From: Methylophaga thiooxydans DMS010
Lineage (GTDB): Bacteria > Pseudomonadota > Gammaproteobacteria > Nitrosococcales > Methylophagaceae
Assembly: GCF_000156355.1 (NCBI RefSeq)
Contig: NZ_GG657883.1
Location: 2,308 to 35,492 of the forward strand
Reading direction: 5' to 3'
Length of the DNA stretch: 33,185 nucleotides
The position numbers and the translations under genes were made by a program. The notes beneath the pieces are model-generated. The model worked only from the letters and a program-made list of their open reading frames with translations. It made no database searches and had not been told where the DNA came from. Every line of letters begins with the position of its first letter. Within the stretch, counting starts at the first letter, position 1. Of this stretch, positions 8,780 to 17,753 are shown one piece after another.

Positions 8780-9259
8780 ATGGCAGCAAAAAAGAATAAA
8801 AAGAAAGCAGACGACAATACGATTGCGGTCAACCGCAAGGTTCGTCACGACTTTTTTATCGAAGAGCGTTTTGAGGCAGGGCTGGTCCTGGAAGGGTGGG
8901 AAGTCAAAAGCCTACGCGATGGCAGAGTGCAGCTGAACGAAAGCTATGTCCATGTTCGTAATGGCGAAGCATGGCTGGCTAATGCACTAATAACCGCACT
9001 TAAAACGGCCTCTACGCATATCAAACCCGAACCACAACGTGATCGTAAGTTACTTCTGCATCGCAAAGAGTTGGGCAAACTGATTGGCGCCGTTGATCGC
9101 AAAGGTTACACGTTAGTGCCACTCAATATGTATTGGAAAAAAGGCAAGGCAAAGATTCAAATTGCGCTAGCCAAAGGTAAACAGCTGCACGATAAGCGGG
9201 CGACAGAAAAAGAACGTGACTGGAATCGTGATAAAGCACGTATAATGAAAATTAGATAA
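8780..9259 (+). CDS. smpB: SsrA-binding protein SmpB
   Basis: Binds tmRNA and helps deliver it to stalled ribosomes for trans-translation. With the ATG at 8780 ([20 protein letters not shown]) the protein has 159 residues, close to 160 in E. coli; an in-frame ATG at 8774 would add two. Hallmarks: [43 protein letters not shown]-like [15 protein letters not shown], and the basic C-terminal tail [25 protein letters not shown] that reaches the decoding centre. It lies 57 bp upstream of ssrA, its RNA partner, in the usual gammaproteobacterial order. Confidence 0.97.
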   Translation: MAAKKNKKKADDNTIAVNRKVRHDFFIEERFEAGLVLEGWEVKSLRDGRVQLNESYVHVRNGEAWLANALITALKTASTHIKPEPQRDRKLLLHRKELGKLIGAVDRKGYTLVPLNMYWKKGKAKIQIALAKGKQLHDKRATEKERDWNRDKARIMKIR

Positions 9260-9289
9260 TCGACACTGGCTGAGAAACTCGCTTTTCTT

Positions 9290-9295
9290 TATACT
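9290..9295 (+). promoter_or_regulatory. Candidate -10 (TATACT) for ssrA
   Basis: TATACT between smpB and ssrA, about 22 bp before the mature tmRNA 5' end, leaving room for a short leader removed by RNase P. No convincing -35 is visible at 17 bp. Confidence 0.4.
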
Positions 9296-9316
9296 GTCAG
9301 ATGTTGTAACGCTTTA

Positions 9317-9678
9317 GGGGGCGACCTGGATTCGACGGGGATGACAAAACCTAAGGTGCATGCCGAGTATTCCAGTTCTCTCGTAAAAAAGATTGGAAAA
9401 AATTTAGTTGCTAACGATAACAACTACGCACTAGCTGCTTAATAACCAGTGAATGCCGTCCGACCAGATCCGTGCTTGTGCGTCTGGTATCGGGCGTCGA
9501 CTCTCACAAGATCGTCCTGACGTATGCTTGGTACAGATGGATTAAAACTTTATCAAGATCGCTCTTTGTTTTCCCTGCTCATCGGGTAGCATTGAGTTAA
9601 ATTAATAGATGAAATAAGCATGTAGATCCGAGGGCGGAGTATCTGCGGACGCGGGTTCGATTCCCGCCGCCTCCACCA
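9317..9678 (+). ncRNA. ssrA: Transfer-messenger RNA (tmRNA)
   Basis: A 362-nt tmRNA. The 5' end GGGGGCG pairs with CGCCTCC before ACCA at the 3' end to form the seven-pair acceptor stem (one G-U). Conserved blocks: CTGGATTCGACGGGG at the 5' side, AAGGTGCATGCCGAG, and a T-arm with GGTTCGATTCC. The resume codon GCT at 9410 opens a tag reading ANDNNYALAA, ended by tandem TAA stops at 9440-9445; with the charged alanine the peptide is AANDNNYALAA. It differs from E. coli only in Asn for Glu at the fourth encoded residue. The CCA is genomically encoded. It serves ribosome rescue with SmpB. Confidence 0.97.
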
Positions 9679-9713
9679 TTACATAGTCTCACTGAGACCA
9701 AGAAAGACCACGA

Positions 9714-9739
9714 AAGCCTGCATTTATGCGGGCTTTTTT
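9714..9739 (+). terminator. Rho-independent terminator downstream of ssrA
   Basis: AGCCTGCA arm, TTTA loop, TGCGGGCT arm (one T-G pair), then six T. It lies 36 bp after the tmRNA 3' end and before the integrase remnant. Confidence 0.88.
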
Positions 9740-9804
9740 GTTTCTGGTGTCCTGAGATGTCTATAGGAATCCAATCGAACCTATGAGTTTTTGGGGTACT
9801 CTGA

Positions 9805-10044
9805 GTGGCACTAACAGATATTAAAGTAAAAAAAGCAAAAGGTGGCATCACACCTGAAGGCAGAGAAACATCCAAACGCTACAAAATGGGCGATAGTCGG
9901 GGACTGTATTTAGAGGTCTCCCGAAATGGTGGCAAGTGGTGAAGACTTAAATACCGGTTTGATGGTAAGGAAAAACGTCTTTCTTTAGGGATTGATCCGG
10001 CAGAAACACGAAAAGTAGAAAAAGAGATAGCCCCAATCGAATAG
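9805..10044 (+). pseudogene. Remnant of a tyrosine integrase N-terminus (DUF4102-type)
   Basis: Reading from GTG at 9805 gives VALTDIKVKKAK, then KRYKMGDSRGLYLEV, NGGKW, an in-frame TGA at 9940-9942 where integrases have a second Trp, then RLKYRFDGKEKRLSLG and DPAETRK before TAG at 10042. This is the N-terminal arm-binding domain of P4/phage-like integrases (ALTD..., GLYL, KWWRLKYRF, RLSLG). After SLG the text jumps to the later GIDP-like segment, implying an internal deletion, and the catalytic domain is absent. Such integrases commonly insert at the ssrA 3' end, which lies 126 bp upstream. It is clearly non-functional. Confidence 0.85.
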
Positions 10045-10207
10045 AATGCCACCTTCGGTTTTTTTGTGTCTGTTGGATTCACAGTTCAGCTCACACGGAC
10101 GTTAACCTCAAGATAAAGCAGCTTCTCAGTCTCCGCTCAGTGCTGTTTGACGCATGAGTGGTAAATAGAGATGATGATGTTAATTCAATTACGCAAGGCA
10201 GGATAGC

Positions 10208-13200
10208 ATGCGGATTCGAGAGAAACTTAGTCTGATTTATATTATGAGTATTCTGTTAACTGCTTTGCCCGCAGCGTTATGGATAACAGACTATGCTAGA
10301 GAAAAAATTGTCAACAGGGTGCTGAAAAACCTGCAGGTTGTTACGGAGAGTCAGGTCGATATCGCCACTGAACGACTATGGTCGGGTGAACCCAAACTCA
10401 AGTCGCTAGCCAGGTTAATTCAGGAACGCTTGTCAGCACCCATTCAGGAAAAAGAAATAAACGCCTTTCATCAGGCAATGACACTTTATGCGGACGGGAT
10501 TTGGCGTAACAAGCGAGAAAACTATGATGGCATGCAAGAGTCAGGCATTTTCCTGCCAGATTCGCCCGAATTAAGCGATAAACAAAAAGTTATTCATTGG
10601 CGAATCAAGCAAGTGATGGATACTTTTGGTGCTGCTGCCAACCGCCGACATGAAAATGTCTGGTATCTGTCAACTTATCGTAGCGAAATCATTTATGACA
10701 AAACTTTTCCTGAATTTGTCTTTGAACAGGCGGCTAATAATGACTACACACAGACCCCCTGGGTGACGAGCACGAGTCCTGAGTTTAATCCGGAACGTCA
10801 ATACACTTTCACTCCGCCCCTGTTTGACCCGGTGCCCAGAGTCTGGATGGTGAGTGCCCTCTATCCGCTGTATTTGAACGGAGAATGGATTGGCAGCCTT
10901 GGCGAGGATATGCAACTCACCAACGTGTTGGGTTTTGTGTTTGAGAAGAAGCAACTTTATTCGGGGACGCAGCACTTTTTGCTGGATGAGACCGGTCACT
11001 TTATATTAGCCGGGCAATGGCAGGAAGAGCTGGAGTCCTCCGCAGCGCAGGACAACTTCAGCCTTGATTCGGAAAGACAGTTGAGTGAATTATTGCAGAA
11101 CGCTTTCCTTTCACAGCAGCCGAAGCTGCTCTCAAAACAACTGCAGCTTGGTGGTCAAGATTACATCGCTCTGGGTATGAAGCTCGAACCACTGGAATGG
11201 CGTTACTTCAAGCTGGTGCCGATCAACACAGTTATTAGTCAGGTGCAGCGTTACCTTTTGATACTTTTCATCATGGCATTTTTGGTCATCTCTGTTGGTG
11301 GGGGGCTAATAATTCTGGCTATCGACAGGATTGTCATATCACGAATACGACGCCTTACTAGAGCTATCGGTGACTATGAAGTAGGCGAGGTAAAATCAGT
11401 TTCAGAGAAGGTGCAGGGCAATGATGAGATCATGCTCGCTGCTCGCGAATTTGATGTGATGGCTGAACGAGTCTCAGATGCCCGCATGGCATTGGCGGAG
11501 AGTGAGGAACGCTGGAGCTTTGCACTTGAGGGAGCGGGCGATGGTGTCTGGGACTGGAACATACAGACCGATGAAGTGTTCCTGTCACCCCAGTGGAAGA
11601 AAATGCTCGGTTATCAGGTTGATGATATTGACAACCAATTCGCATCCTGTGTCAGTCTGCTGCATCCCGATGATAAATCGGCAGTTATGGAGCATCTAGA
11701 GGATTACCTGGCAGGGCGCATCAATCTCTACGCGCCGGAGTTCAGGATGCGTTGCAAGGACGGCAGTTGGAAATGGTTATTATCGCGAGCCGCCATCGTG
11801 CAAACAGACCCTGAGGATAAACCGCTCAGGATGATCGGCACGCACACTGATATTTCCCACCTAAAAACTATTCAGGACAAGCTGCAAAGCTCGACGGCGC
11901 AGTTGAACGAAGTGCTGGAATACAGCCCAGTAGCAATTAGTATTGCCGCTCAAGCGGGACATAAAGTGATTTTTGCCAACCGTCGTTATGCCGAGATGAT
12001 TAATCATGAGCTGGACGACACCTTTGGCATCGATCCAGCCGGCTTTTACCTGGACAAAGCGCAATATCAGAACTATCTGGATACCATCTTGGCGGGTGGC
12101 ACTATCAGAGACCAGTTGACAGAGATCGTTATTTCCGGAGCAGGGCGCAAGTTGGTACTTGCCACGTACCTGCCCATAAACTATGACAATGAACTATGCG
12201 TTCTCGGTTGGTTTTATGATGTAACCGAATGGGTTAAAGCGCAGGAAACGCTTCGCCTGCATGCCAGTGTATTTGATAATGCCTGGGAAGGTATCATGAT
12301 TACCGATGACCATAATCGTATTATCACGGTCAATCATGCCTTTACCGAGATCACCGGCTATGACCAGTACGAGATGATTGGTGAGAATCCCAGCATTCTC
12401 TCATCAGGCCGTCAGGATAAGCACTTTTACCAGTTAATGTGGCAAACCATTCGACAGAATGGTCGCTGGCGTGGTGAAGTGTGGAATCGTAAGAAAAGCG
12501 GTGAATTTTATGCCGAAATCCACACCGTCAGTGCTATTCGGAACGAGCAGGGTGATGTCACTCACTACCTGGGACTGTTTGCCGATATCACCGATATTAA
12601 GAATACCGAACGTCAGCTGGAAGATCTGGCGCATTACGATGCCTTGACTCAGCTTGCCAACCGAACCCTGCTATCTGATCGGCTGGGACAATCACTGGTA
12701 CATACCCGTGGCAACCAGACCATGTTGGCAGTGTGTTTTCTTGATCTGGATGGATTCAAGCCGGTCAATGATATGTATGGTCACGAAATTGGTGACCAGT
12801 TGCTGATTGAAGTTGCTCGGCGTCTTGAGCATACCGTTCGTAGTGGTGATACCGTCGCCAGAATGGGCGGCGATGAGTTTGTTTTGCTTATTGCTAATAT
12901 CCGTGAGGTGGATGAGTTAGACCCGATTCTGAGTCGAATGAATCAGAAAATTGCTGAGAAAATACACTTGGGCGAGCGTGTTATAAGTGTGACAGCTAGT
13001 ATAGGCGTGGCGCTCTATCCTTCGGATAATGTAGATGCAGATACATTACTTCGCCATGCTGACTTGTCGATGTATGAAGCCAAACAGGCAGGCAGGAATG
13101 GCTATCACATCTTCGACGTCAACCTGGATCGGCAAGTACACGAGCATCGTGCCCGCACTGAGCGAATAGCCTCGGCACTGCAAAATAACGAGTTTTGCCT

Positions 13201-13929
13201 ATTTTACCAACCCAAGGTTAACATGCAGAGTCATGAGGTGACCGGCATGGAGGCCCTGATCCGCTGGCAACACCCGGAGCAGGGGGTGCTCGGTGCCGGC
13301 GAGTTTTTACCAGTGATTGAGTCACACCAGCTGATCATTAGCCTGGGCGACTGGGTTCTGGAGCAGGCTATGCATCAGGTTCAGGCCTGGATGCATCAGG
13401 GGCTGCAGATTCAGGTTAGTGTCAACGTCTCTGCAAGACAAATCCAGCATGTCGATTTTATACAAAAGCTGGAAGCCGTCATGGCACGCTACCCAACTGT
13501 GCCAGCCGGTTGCTTGAGCTTGAAATACTGGAAACCTCGGCACTTGAAACCCATCAGACCGCTCAAATTGTGGAAACGATTGCCAGCAGACTCGGCGTCT
13601 CTTTCGCACTCGATGATTTCGGGACGGGCTATTCTTCTCTGTCTTATCTGAGACAGCTCCCGGTGAAGACACTCAAGATTGATCGCTCCTTTATCAGTAC
13701 CATGCTAGAAAGTGATGCAGATATGGCAATCGTCAGGGGGATTATCGAGCTGGCAGAAGTCTTTAAACGAGATATCGTCGCCGAAGGCGTGGAGACAAAA
13801 GCTGACTGTGAAAAATTATTAGAGATGGGCTGTGACACCGTACAGGGCTACTATAACGCACGGCCAATGCCCGCCGATGAAGTACTTGAATGGGTCCATC
13901 AATACCATGCTAAACATTGCAGCAGGTAG
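10208..13929 (+). pseudogene. Membrane PAS-GGDEF-EAL cyclic-di-GMP protein, frameshifted in EAL domain
   Basis: Large sensor for cyclic-di-GMP turnover. Order by residue: membrane helix about 10-28, periplasmic Cache-like sensor about 30-345, second helix about 347-378, HAMP, three PAS/PAC units (about 420-545, 560-670, 680-800), GGDEF domain with intact GGDEF at 887-891, and EAL domain with EAL at 1015-1017. Around 13507 (residue 1100) the frame breaks: the first frame runs on to a stop at 13649-13651, while homology continues in the -1 frame (LLELEILET, DDFGTGYSSLSYL, KIDRSFI, VAEGVET, QGYYNARPMP) to 13929. The restored product would be about 1240 residues. A one-base deletion, or a sequencing error, is likely. 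The cyclase may still be active while the phosphodiesterase half is probably lost. A GGCAGGA ribosome site precedes the ATG. Confidence 0.88.
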
Positions 13930-14098
13930 AATAAGATCACCTTAAGGGCACTGCTGGCGATGTAAAAAAGTTGACTTGTCACCAAACAGTAATGGCGGCA
14001 TGACTTCCACAAATTATTCGCTCGCTGGCGACGCTAATATCATTCAATAAACACTCACGTTTGAGTCTTTAAATTTTAGTAAAACGAAACACGTTCAA

Positions 14099-14626
14099 AT
14101 GGCTAACATTCTTTTAAGTAAAACGCATAAATCACTCATCAACGCGGCTATCGGACTCGGTAATTGGTTTTTATCTTTGGATCAGTTGTCAGAGCAGGAC
14201 AAACAGGCGGTAAAACATATTCAAGCAGCACTTGAAAAGCTCCCAAAGGTAAGTGATGGGACGCTGGCGATGTATGGATTCAGTATCGAGAAAGGGGATG
14301 AGACAAATGGTCTGGTGCGGGGCTGGGATTTGTCGCTGGAGTATTTTTCCCACGATCCTGAACGGCAGGGTGGTCTTGAGTTGTTTAGTTCTTTTATTCC
14401 GCTACCGGAAACCACCGATCCCGCTGTTTTGACTCAAAAAAATCTCAATGAGGCTTATTTCCACTGGCCCATTGGCGATGTATGTGCGTTCATCAAACCA
14501 GAACAGGCCCAGCGTTGGATAGAAGAAACCAGCCAGCCGCTCGCGTTTTGGGGAGAAGGCTATACCTTGAGAATAGAAATTGTGTATCAGGATTATTATT
14601 CAGATATTGAAAATCCATTGAGTTAG
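14099..14626 (+). CDS. Hypothetical protein
   Basis: A 175-residue soluble protein I do not recognise. No signal peptide or membrane helix. It starts MANILLSKTHKSLINAAIGLGNWF and contains an acidic central part (GFSIEKGDETNGLVRGWDLSLEYFSHDPE) and aromatic-rich C-terminal segments (EAYFHWPIGD, LAFWGEGYTLRIEIVYQDYYSD). Codon use matches the neighbours. It stands alone between the frameshifted GGDEF/EAL gene and the alkaline phosphatase, with no strong ribosome site before the ATG, so the start is uncertain. Confidence 0.68.
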   Translation: MANILLSKTHKSLINAAIGLGNWFLSLDQLSEQDKQAVKHIQAALEKLPKVSDGTLAMYGFSIEKGDETNGLVRGWDLSLEYFSHDPERQGGLELFSSFIPLPETTDPAVLTQKNLNEAYFHWPIGDVCAFIKPEQAQRWIEETSQPLAFWGEGYTLRIEIVYQDYYSDIENPLS

Positions 14627-14708
14627 TTTGTTGTGACGTAAGATTCGTGACACGTTACCGTCATTAAACAAGGTTATTATGGCTGTTTTAGACAAGGAGG
14701 CAGGGTTG

Positions 14709-16310
14709 ATGAAAACAGCTATCAGTTGTTGGCTGGTGTTATGTGTGGCGCTTACCGTTAATGCGCACGCGCAGATTCTACCGCCACATCAATCTAGCAA
14801 TCCTTGGTATCAAGATGCCCGTCAGGCATTGGCCCAAAAGCCTAATCTTCAAGCGAATTCAAAGGCAAAAAATGTCATTTTGTTTATCGGTGATGGTATG
14901 GGAGTCTCTACCATTACCGCCGCGCGTATCTTGGAAGGTCAAAACAAAGGGCACGCGGGTGAAGAGAACCAGCTTAGTTTTGAAGCCTTTCCGTTTACCG
15001 GCTTATCCAAAACATACAATGTCAATGCACAGACACCTGACTCTGCTGGCACGATGACTGCCATCATTAGCGGGGTGAAAACCGATGCCGGCGTGATTGG
15101 CATTGATGAAAATGTTCGAAGAGGAAACTGCCAAACGGTTGCCGGACATGAGCTGGTGACAACATTGGATTTGGCTGAACTGGCAGGCATGGCAACAGGG
15201 TTTGTCACTACCACACGGGTGACTCATGCAACGCCTGCTGCTCTATATGCAAAATCACCCGAACGAAACTGGGAAGATAATTCTGACTTGCCTGAAACGG
15301 CTATTGCGGCGGGTTGTAGCGATATTGCGGCGCAGTTGATTGATTATGAACGTCGACTAAAAAAACACTACCCAAAAGCTAAACACATCGATGGGATCGA
15401 AGTGGTTATGGGCGGTGGACGTCGCCATTTCTTACCGAGCTTGCCTGAGTTTAATAGTCCCGATGCCGCAAGTGATATAGAAGGTGATCGTAATGATGAG
15501 CGTCATCTTATTAACGAGTGGCAACAGCGTTATCCTGACGGTGCTTATGTTTATGATAAGGCTGGGTTTGACTTGATTGAGCCATCTTCTGCACAGCAAG
15601 TATTAGCGTTATTTAATGAGTCACACATGCACTATGAGGCTGATCGTCACAATGATCAGGCAGGGGAGCCGTCACTCAGTGAAATGACGACGAAGGCGCT
15701 CGCTATATTAAAACAGCGAGAGGAAGGCTTCTTCTTGATGGTGGAAGCAGGCCGCATTGACCATGCGCATCATGCGGGCAATGCCTTTAACGCCTTAAAC
15801 GATACCATTGAGCTTTCAAATGCGGTAAAACAGGCGATAGCGCATACCGACCCAGCTGAAACATTAATTGTGGTTACCGCCGATCATAGTCATGTCTTTA
15901 CGATGGCAGGCTATCCAAAACGTGGTAACCCTATTTTGGGCAAAGTGGTTAATGTTGGCGAGATCGGGCCTGCAAAGGCTGCTGATGGCAAGCCCTATAC
16001 AACACTCGCTTATGCGAATGGCTTGGGCTTCAGACATCACCATGACGAAACAGATGCTGATACGGCGTATGCGGAGCCGGCAAAAAGCGGTCGAACAAAC
16101 CTGACAGATATTGATACCGAACAGGCTGGTTATCATCAAGAAGCATTGGTGCCATTATCTGCAGAAACGCATGGTGGCGAAGATGTGGCTGTTTATGCGA
16201 CCGGCCCGGGTGCTGAAGGCGTGTTGGGTGTGAATGAACAAAACCTGATCTTCCACGTCATTAATCAAGCTGCACAGCTGGAGAGACGTGCGATAGCGAC
16301 GATGCAGTAG
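14709..16310 (+). CDS. Alkaline phosphatase, exported
   Basis: Periplasmic phosphomonoesterase of the PhoA superfamily. I place the start at 14709 (MKTAISCWLVLCVALTVNAHAQ), 8 nt after a strong AAGGAGG; this gives 533 residues with a Sec signal peptide cleaved after about residue 21. An in-frame ATG at 14679 has no such support. Metal and catalytic motifs: NVILFIGDGMG (Asp), PDSAGTMTAI with the serine nucleophile in DSA, VTTTRVTHATPAA, VEAGRIDHAHHAGNA (Asp/His zinc ligands), VVTADHSH and AETHGGEDVAVYATGP (His). All look intact. It would free phosphate from organic esters. No convincing Pho box is apparent upstream. Confidence 0.93.
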   Translation: MKTAISCWLVLCVALTVNAHAQILPPHQSSNPWYQDARQALAQKPNLQANSKAKNVILFIGDGMGVSTITAARILEGQNKGHAGEENQLSFEAFPFTGLSKTYNVNAQTPDSAGTMTAIISGVKTDAGVIGIDENVRRGNCQTVAGHELVTTLDLAELAGMATGFVTTTRVTHATPAALYAKSPERNWEDNSDLPETAIAAGCSDIAAQLIDYERRLKKHYPKAKHIDGIEVVMGGGRRHFLPSLPEFNSPDAASDIEGDRNDERHLINEWQQRYPDGAYVYDKAGFDLIEPSSAQQVLALFNESHMHYEADRHNDQAGEPSLSEMTTKALAILKQREEGFFLMVEAGRIDHAHHAGNAFNALNDTIELSNAVKQAIAHTDPAETLIVVTADHSHVFTMAGYPKRGNPILGKVVNVGEIGPAKAADGKPYTTLAYANGLGFRHHHDETDADTAYAEPAKSGRTNLTDIDTEQAGYHQEALVPLSAETHGGEDVAVYATGPGAEGVLGVNEQNLIFHVINQAAQLERRAIATMQ

Positions 16311-16458
16311 TCATTTTGTAGTTACTTTACACCCCTCAAAGCTGGCTGATTTTTACGCCAAATTACTTCTTTAGTAGTACACATTCATCGGTATTATCAA
16401 TGCCCTGGTGACCCTCTACACTTGATTCATCACGTTGCTGTGTTGTGGGGGTAAAAAT

Positions 16459-16875
16459 ATGCAACAGACAGCGAATCAACATCGCGTCAGTTTCTATGAG
16501 CAAATTGGTGGTGCCGAAGGCGTCAACAAACTGGTCAACACTTTTTGTGATTTGTTAGAAACCACAGAAGAAGGTAAACCGGTATTTCTGTTGCATCTCC
16601 GTGGTCACGGTATGGCTCATGCTCGGGTAGAGCAATTCAACTTTTTCACAGGTTTTTTGGGTGGCCCAAGGCTGTATGCCGAAAAGTGGGGGCATTCAAA
16701 TGTGCGTGAAATTCATGCCCATGTCGAGATTGATGAAATAGCCAGTCAAGCTTGGCTGACTTGCATGTCAATGGCAATGGATAAACTCGCTTATTCCCCA
16801 ACGCTCAAACAGCAGTTGATGCAAAACTTCACTGATATGGCTGGTTTGTTACAGCAGCAGTCGCAGCAGGCTTAG
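16459..16875 (+). CDS. Group 2 truncated haemoglobin
   Basis: Small haem protein with a 2-on-2 globin fold, 138 residues from the ATG at 16459, which has GGGGGT 6-8 nt upstream; an in-frame ATG at 16435 would add eight residues. Seen: SFYEQIGGAEGVNKLVNTFCDLL (A/B helices), FFTGFLGGPRLYAEKWGH (CD/E region) and REIHAHVEIDEIASQAWLTCM, where the first His aligns with the proximal haem ligand and Trp with the conserved TrpG8 of group 2 members. Likely roles are oxygen or nitric oxide binding. It is convergent with the regulator gene, only 4 bp separating the stops. Confidence 0.9.
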   Translation: MQQTANQHRVSFYEQIGGAEGVNKLVNTFCDLLETTEEGKPVFLLHLRGHGMAHARVEQFNFFTGFLGGPRLYAEKWGHSNVREIHAHVEIDEIASQAWLTCMSMAMDKLAYSPTLKQQLMQNFTDMAGLLQQQSQQA

Positions 16876-16879
16876 TGTG

Positions 16880-17509
16880 TTACTCCTGATTGAAGTCGTC
16901 CAAGCTATCGTAGTAAATGATAGCCAGGTAACGGATCGGCATTTGCAATTTCGCCTCAGGACGATGCGGTTGCTCGGCGTCAAAAGTCAGCGAATCACCG
17001 GGCTCAAGAATATAGCGCTGGTCACCAACGGTGTATTCGAGTTTGCCTTCCAGCATGTAGATGAATTCTGTGCCGGCATGCTCAAACGGATCAAACACTT
17101 CACTTTCTTCATCCAACGATATCAAAAACGGTTCAAACAGTTTTTTAGGACCGGTGTCATACGCCAGCAGATTGTAGGTATGACCGCTTTTGGTTCCACG
17201 TCTGACGACTTCCATGCCTTCACCACCACGGACGTATTGCGCGCCCGACTTTGGCGTGTCGTAGTCATGAAACAGGCGCGACAACGTGACGCCAAGCGCA
17301 TTGGCCAACTGTTCCAACTTTTCGAGGCTAGGTGAGGTGAGACCGTTTTCAATCTTGCTCAACATGCCTCGGCTTACGTTAGCGCGTTTACTTACTTCGG
17401 CAATAGTTAGCCCATTCTCCATACGTAAATGTCGAAGCGCGTTGCCGAGATGTTTATCCAGAGAATGGCCGTTCGTCCCTGATGCTACTACCGATTCTTT
17501 TTTGTTCAC
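16880..17509 (-). CDS. XRE-family HTH regulator with C-terminal cupin domain
   Basis: A 209-residue transcription factor: HTH_XRE at about residues 20-75 (LGNALRHLRMENGLTIAEVSKRANVSRGMLSKIENGLTSPSLEKLEQLANALGV) and a cupin effector domain at about 125-200 (EHAGTEFIYMLEGKLEYTVGDQRYILEPGDSLTFDAEQPHRPE). The architecture is that of PuuR-like regulators, which often sense amines or amino acids. It is divergent from the methylamine operon across a 244-bp spacer holding two TTCATTANNTGAA sites, so it is the obvious candidate regulator of mgd-gmaS-mgs. Effector unknown; a pathway intermediate such as gamma-glutamylmethylamide or N-methylglutamate would make sense. Confidence 0.9.
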   Translation of the reverse strand: MNKKESVVASGTNGHSLDKHLGNALRHLRMENGLTIAEVSKRANVSRGMLSKIENGLTSPSLEKLEQLANALGVTLSRLFHDYDTPKSGAQYVRGGEGMEVVRRGTKSGHTYNLLAYDTGPKKLFEPFLISLDEESEVFDPFEHAGTEFIYMLEGKLEYTVGDQRYILEPGDSLTFDAEQPHRPEAKLQMPIRYLAIIYYDSLDDFNQE

Positions 17510-17587
17510 GCCTGAAAATACTCCGTTGTATCCATTTGATAGGGCTTTGATTATACATCAGATTTCGGAGCAGGAAGCAATTAAAGA

Positions 17588-17600
17588 TTCATTAAATGAA
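17588..17600. promoter_or_regulatory. Candidate operator IR1 (TTCATTAAATGAA)
   Basis: Perfect odd palindrome, arms TTCATT and AATGAA around one base, 79 bp upstream of the regulator's start and upstream of the putative mgd promoter. It shares the pattern TTCATTANNTGAA with the site at 17660-17672, 72 bp away centre to centre. Confidence 0.55.
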
Positions 17601-17619
17601 AAAAAGTTGCACAAAAGTA

Positions 17620-17648
17620 TTGACATGATTTTTTACTCATGCGTAAAT
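17620..17648 (+). promoter_or_regulatory. Candidate sigma-70 promoter for the mgd operon
   Basis: A consensus TTGACA at 17620-17625, then a 17-bp spacer and a weak -10 (GTAAAT, 17643-17648). A second possible -10, TATAAG at 17685-17690, has IR2 over its -35 region. It lies between the two candidate operators. The -35 is convincing, the -10 is not. Confidence 0.42.
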
Positions 17649-17657
17649 GAAATCAAA

Positions 17658-17674
17658 GTTTCATTACGTGAAAC
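17658..17674. promoter_or_regulatory. Candidate operator IR2 (GTTTCA-N5-TGAAAC)
   Basis: Six-base perfect arms GTTTCA and TGAAAC around TTACG. Its core TTCATTACGTGAA matches IR1 at all but two central bases. Placement just downstream of the TTGACA promoter and over the -35 of the alternative TATAAG fits a repressor site for the divergent XRE-cupin protein. Confidence 0.55.
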
Positions 17675-17703
17675 AAAATTTACTTATAAGGTGGTATGAA
17701 AGG

Positions 17704-17723
17704 TTTACTACTTCGGTAGTAAA
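17704..17723 (+). promoter_or_regulatory. C(UUCG)G hairpin in the mgdA 5' leader
   Basis: Arm TTTACTAC (17704-17711), loop TTCG, arm GTAGTAAA (17716-17723): eight perfect pairs closed by C-G around UUCG, an exceptionally stable RNA tetraloop. It lies 20 bp before the GGAGG ribosome site (17743-17747) of mgdA and has no T-run, so it is more likely a transcript stabiliser or leader element than a terminator. Confidence 0.7.
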
Positions 17724-17753
17724 GGGCTCATATCACGGCAGTGGAGGTTAATA

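Noticed and set aside
9661..10207. Second att copy of the ssrA 3' end downstream
   Set aside because: No repeat of the T-arm/acceptor sequence seen; only short CCACC matches.
13495..13520. Programmed -1 frameshifting joining the two parts of the EAL domain
   Set aside because: No X XXY YYZ heptamer or obvious downstream pseudoknot; a simple indel or read error is more likely.
14679..14708. Upstream start for the alkaline phosphatase
   Set aside because: It would place ten residues before the signal peptide, and AAGGAGG sits correctly for the ATG at 14709.
16877..17335. 152-codon plus-strand frame overlapping the XRE-cupin gene
   Set aside because: Antisense to a protein with clear HTH and cupin domains; its translation shows no recognisable motif.
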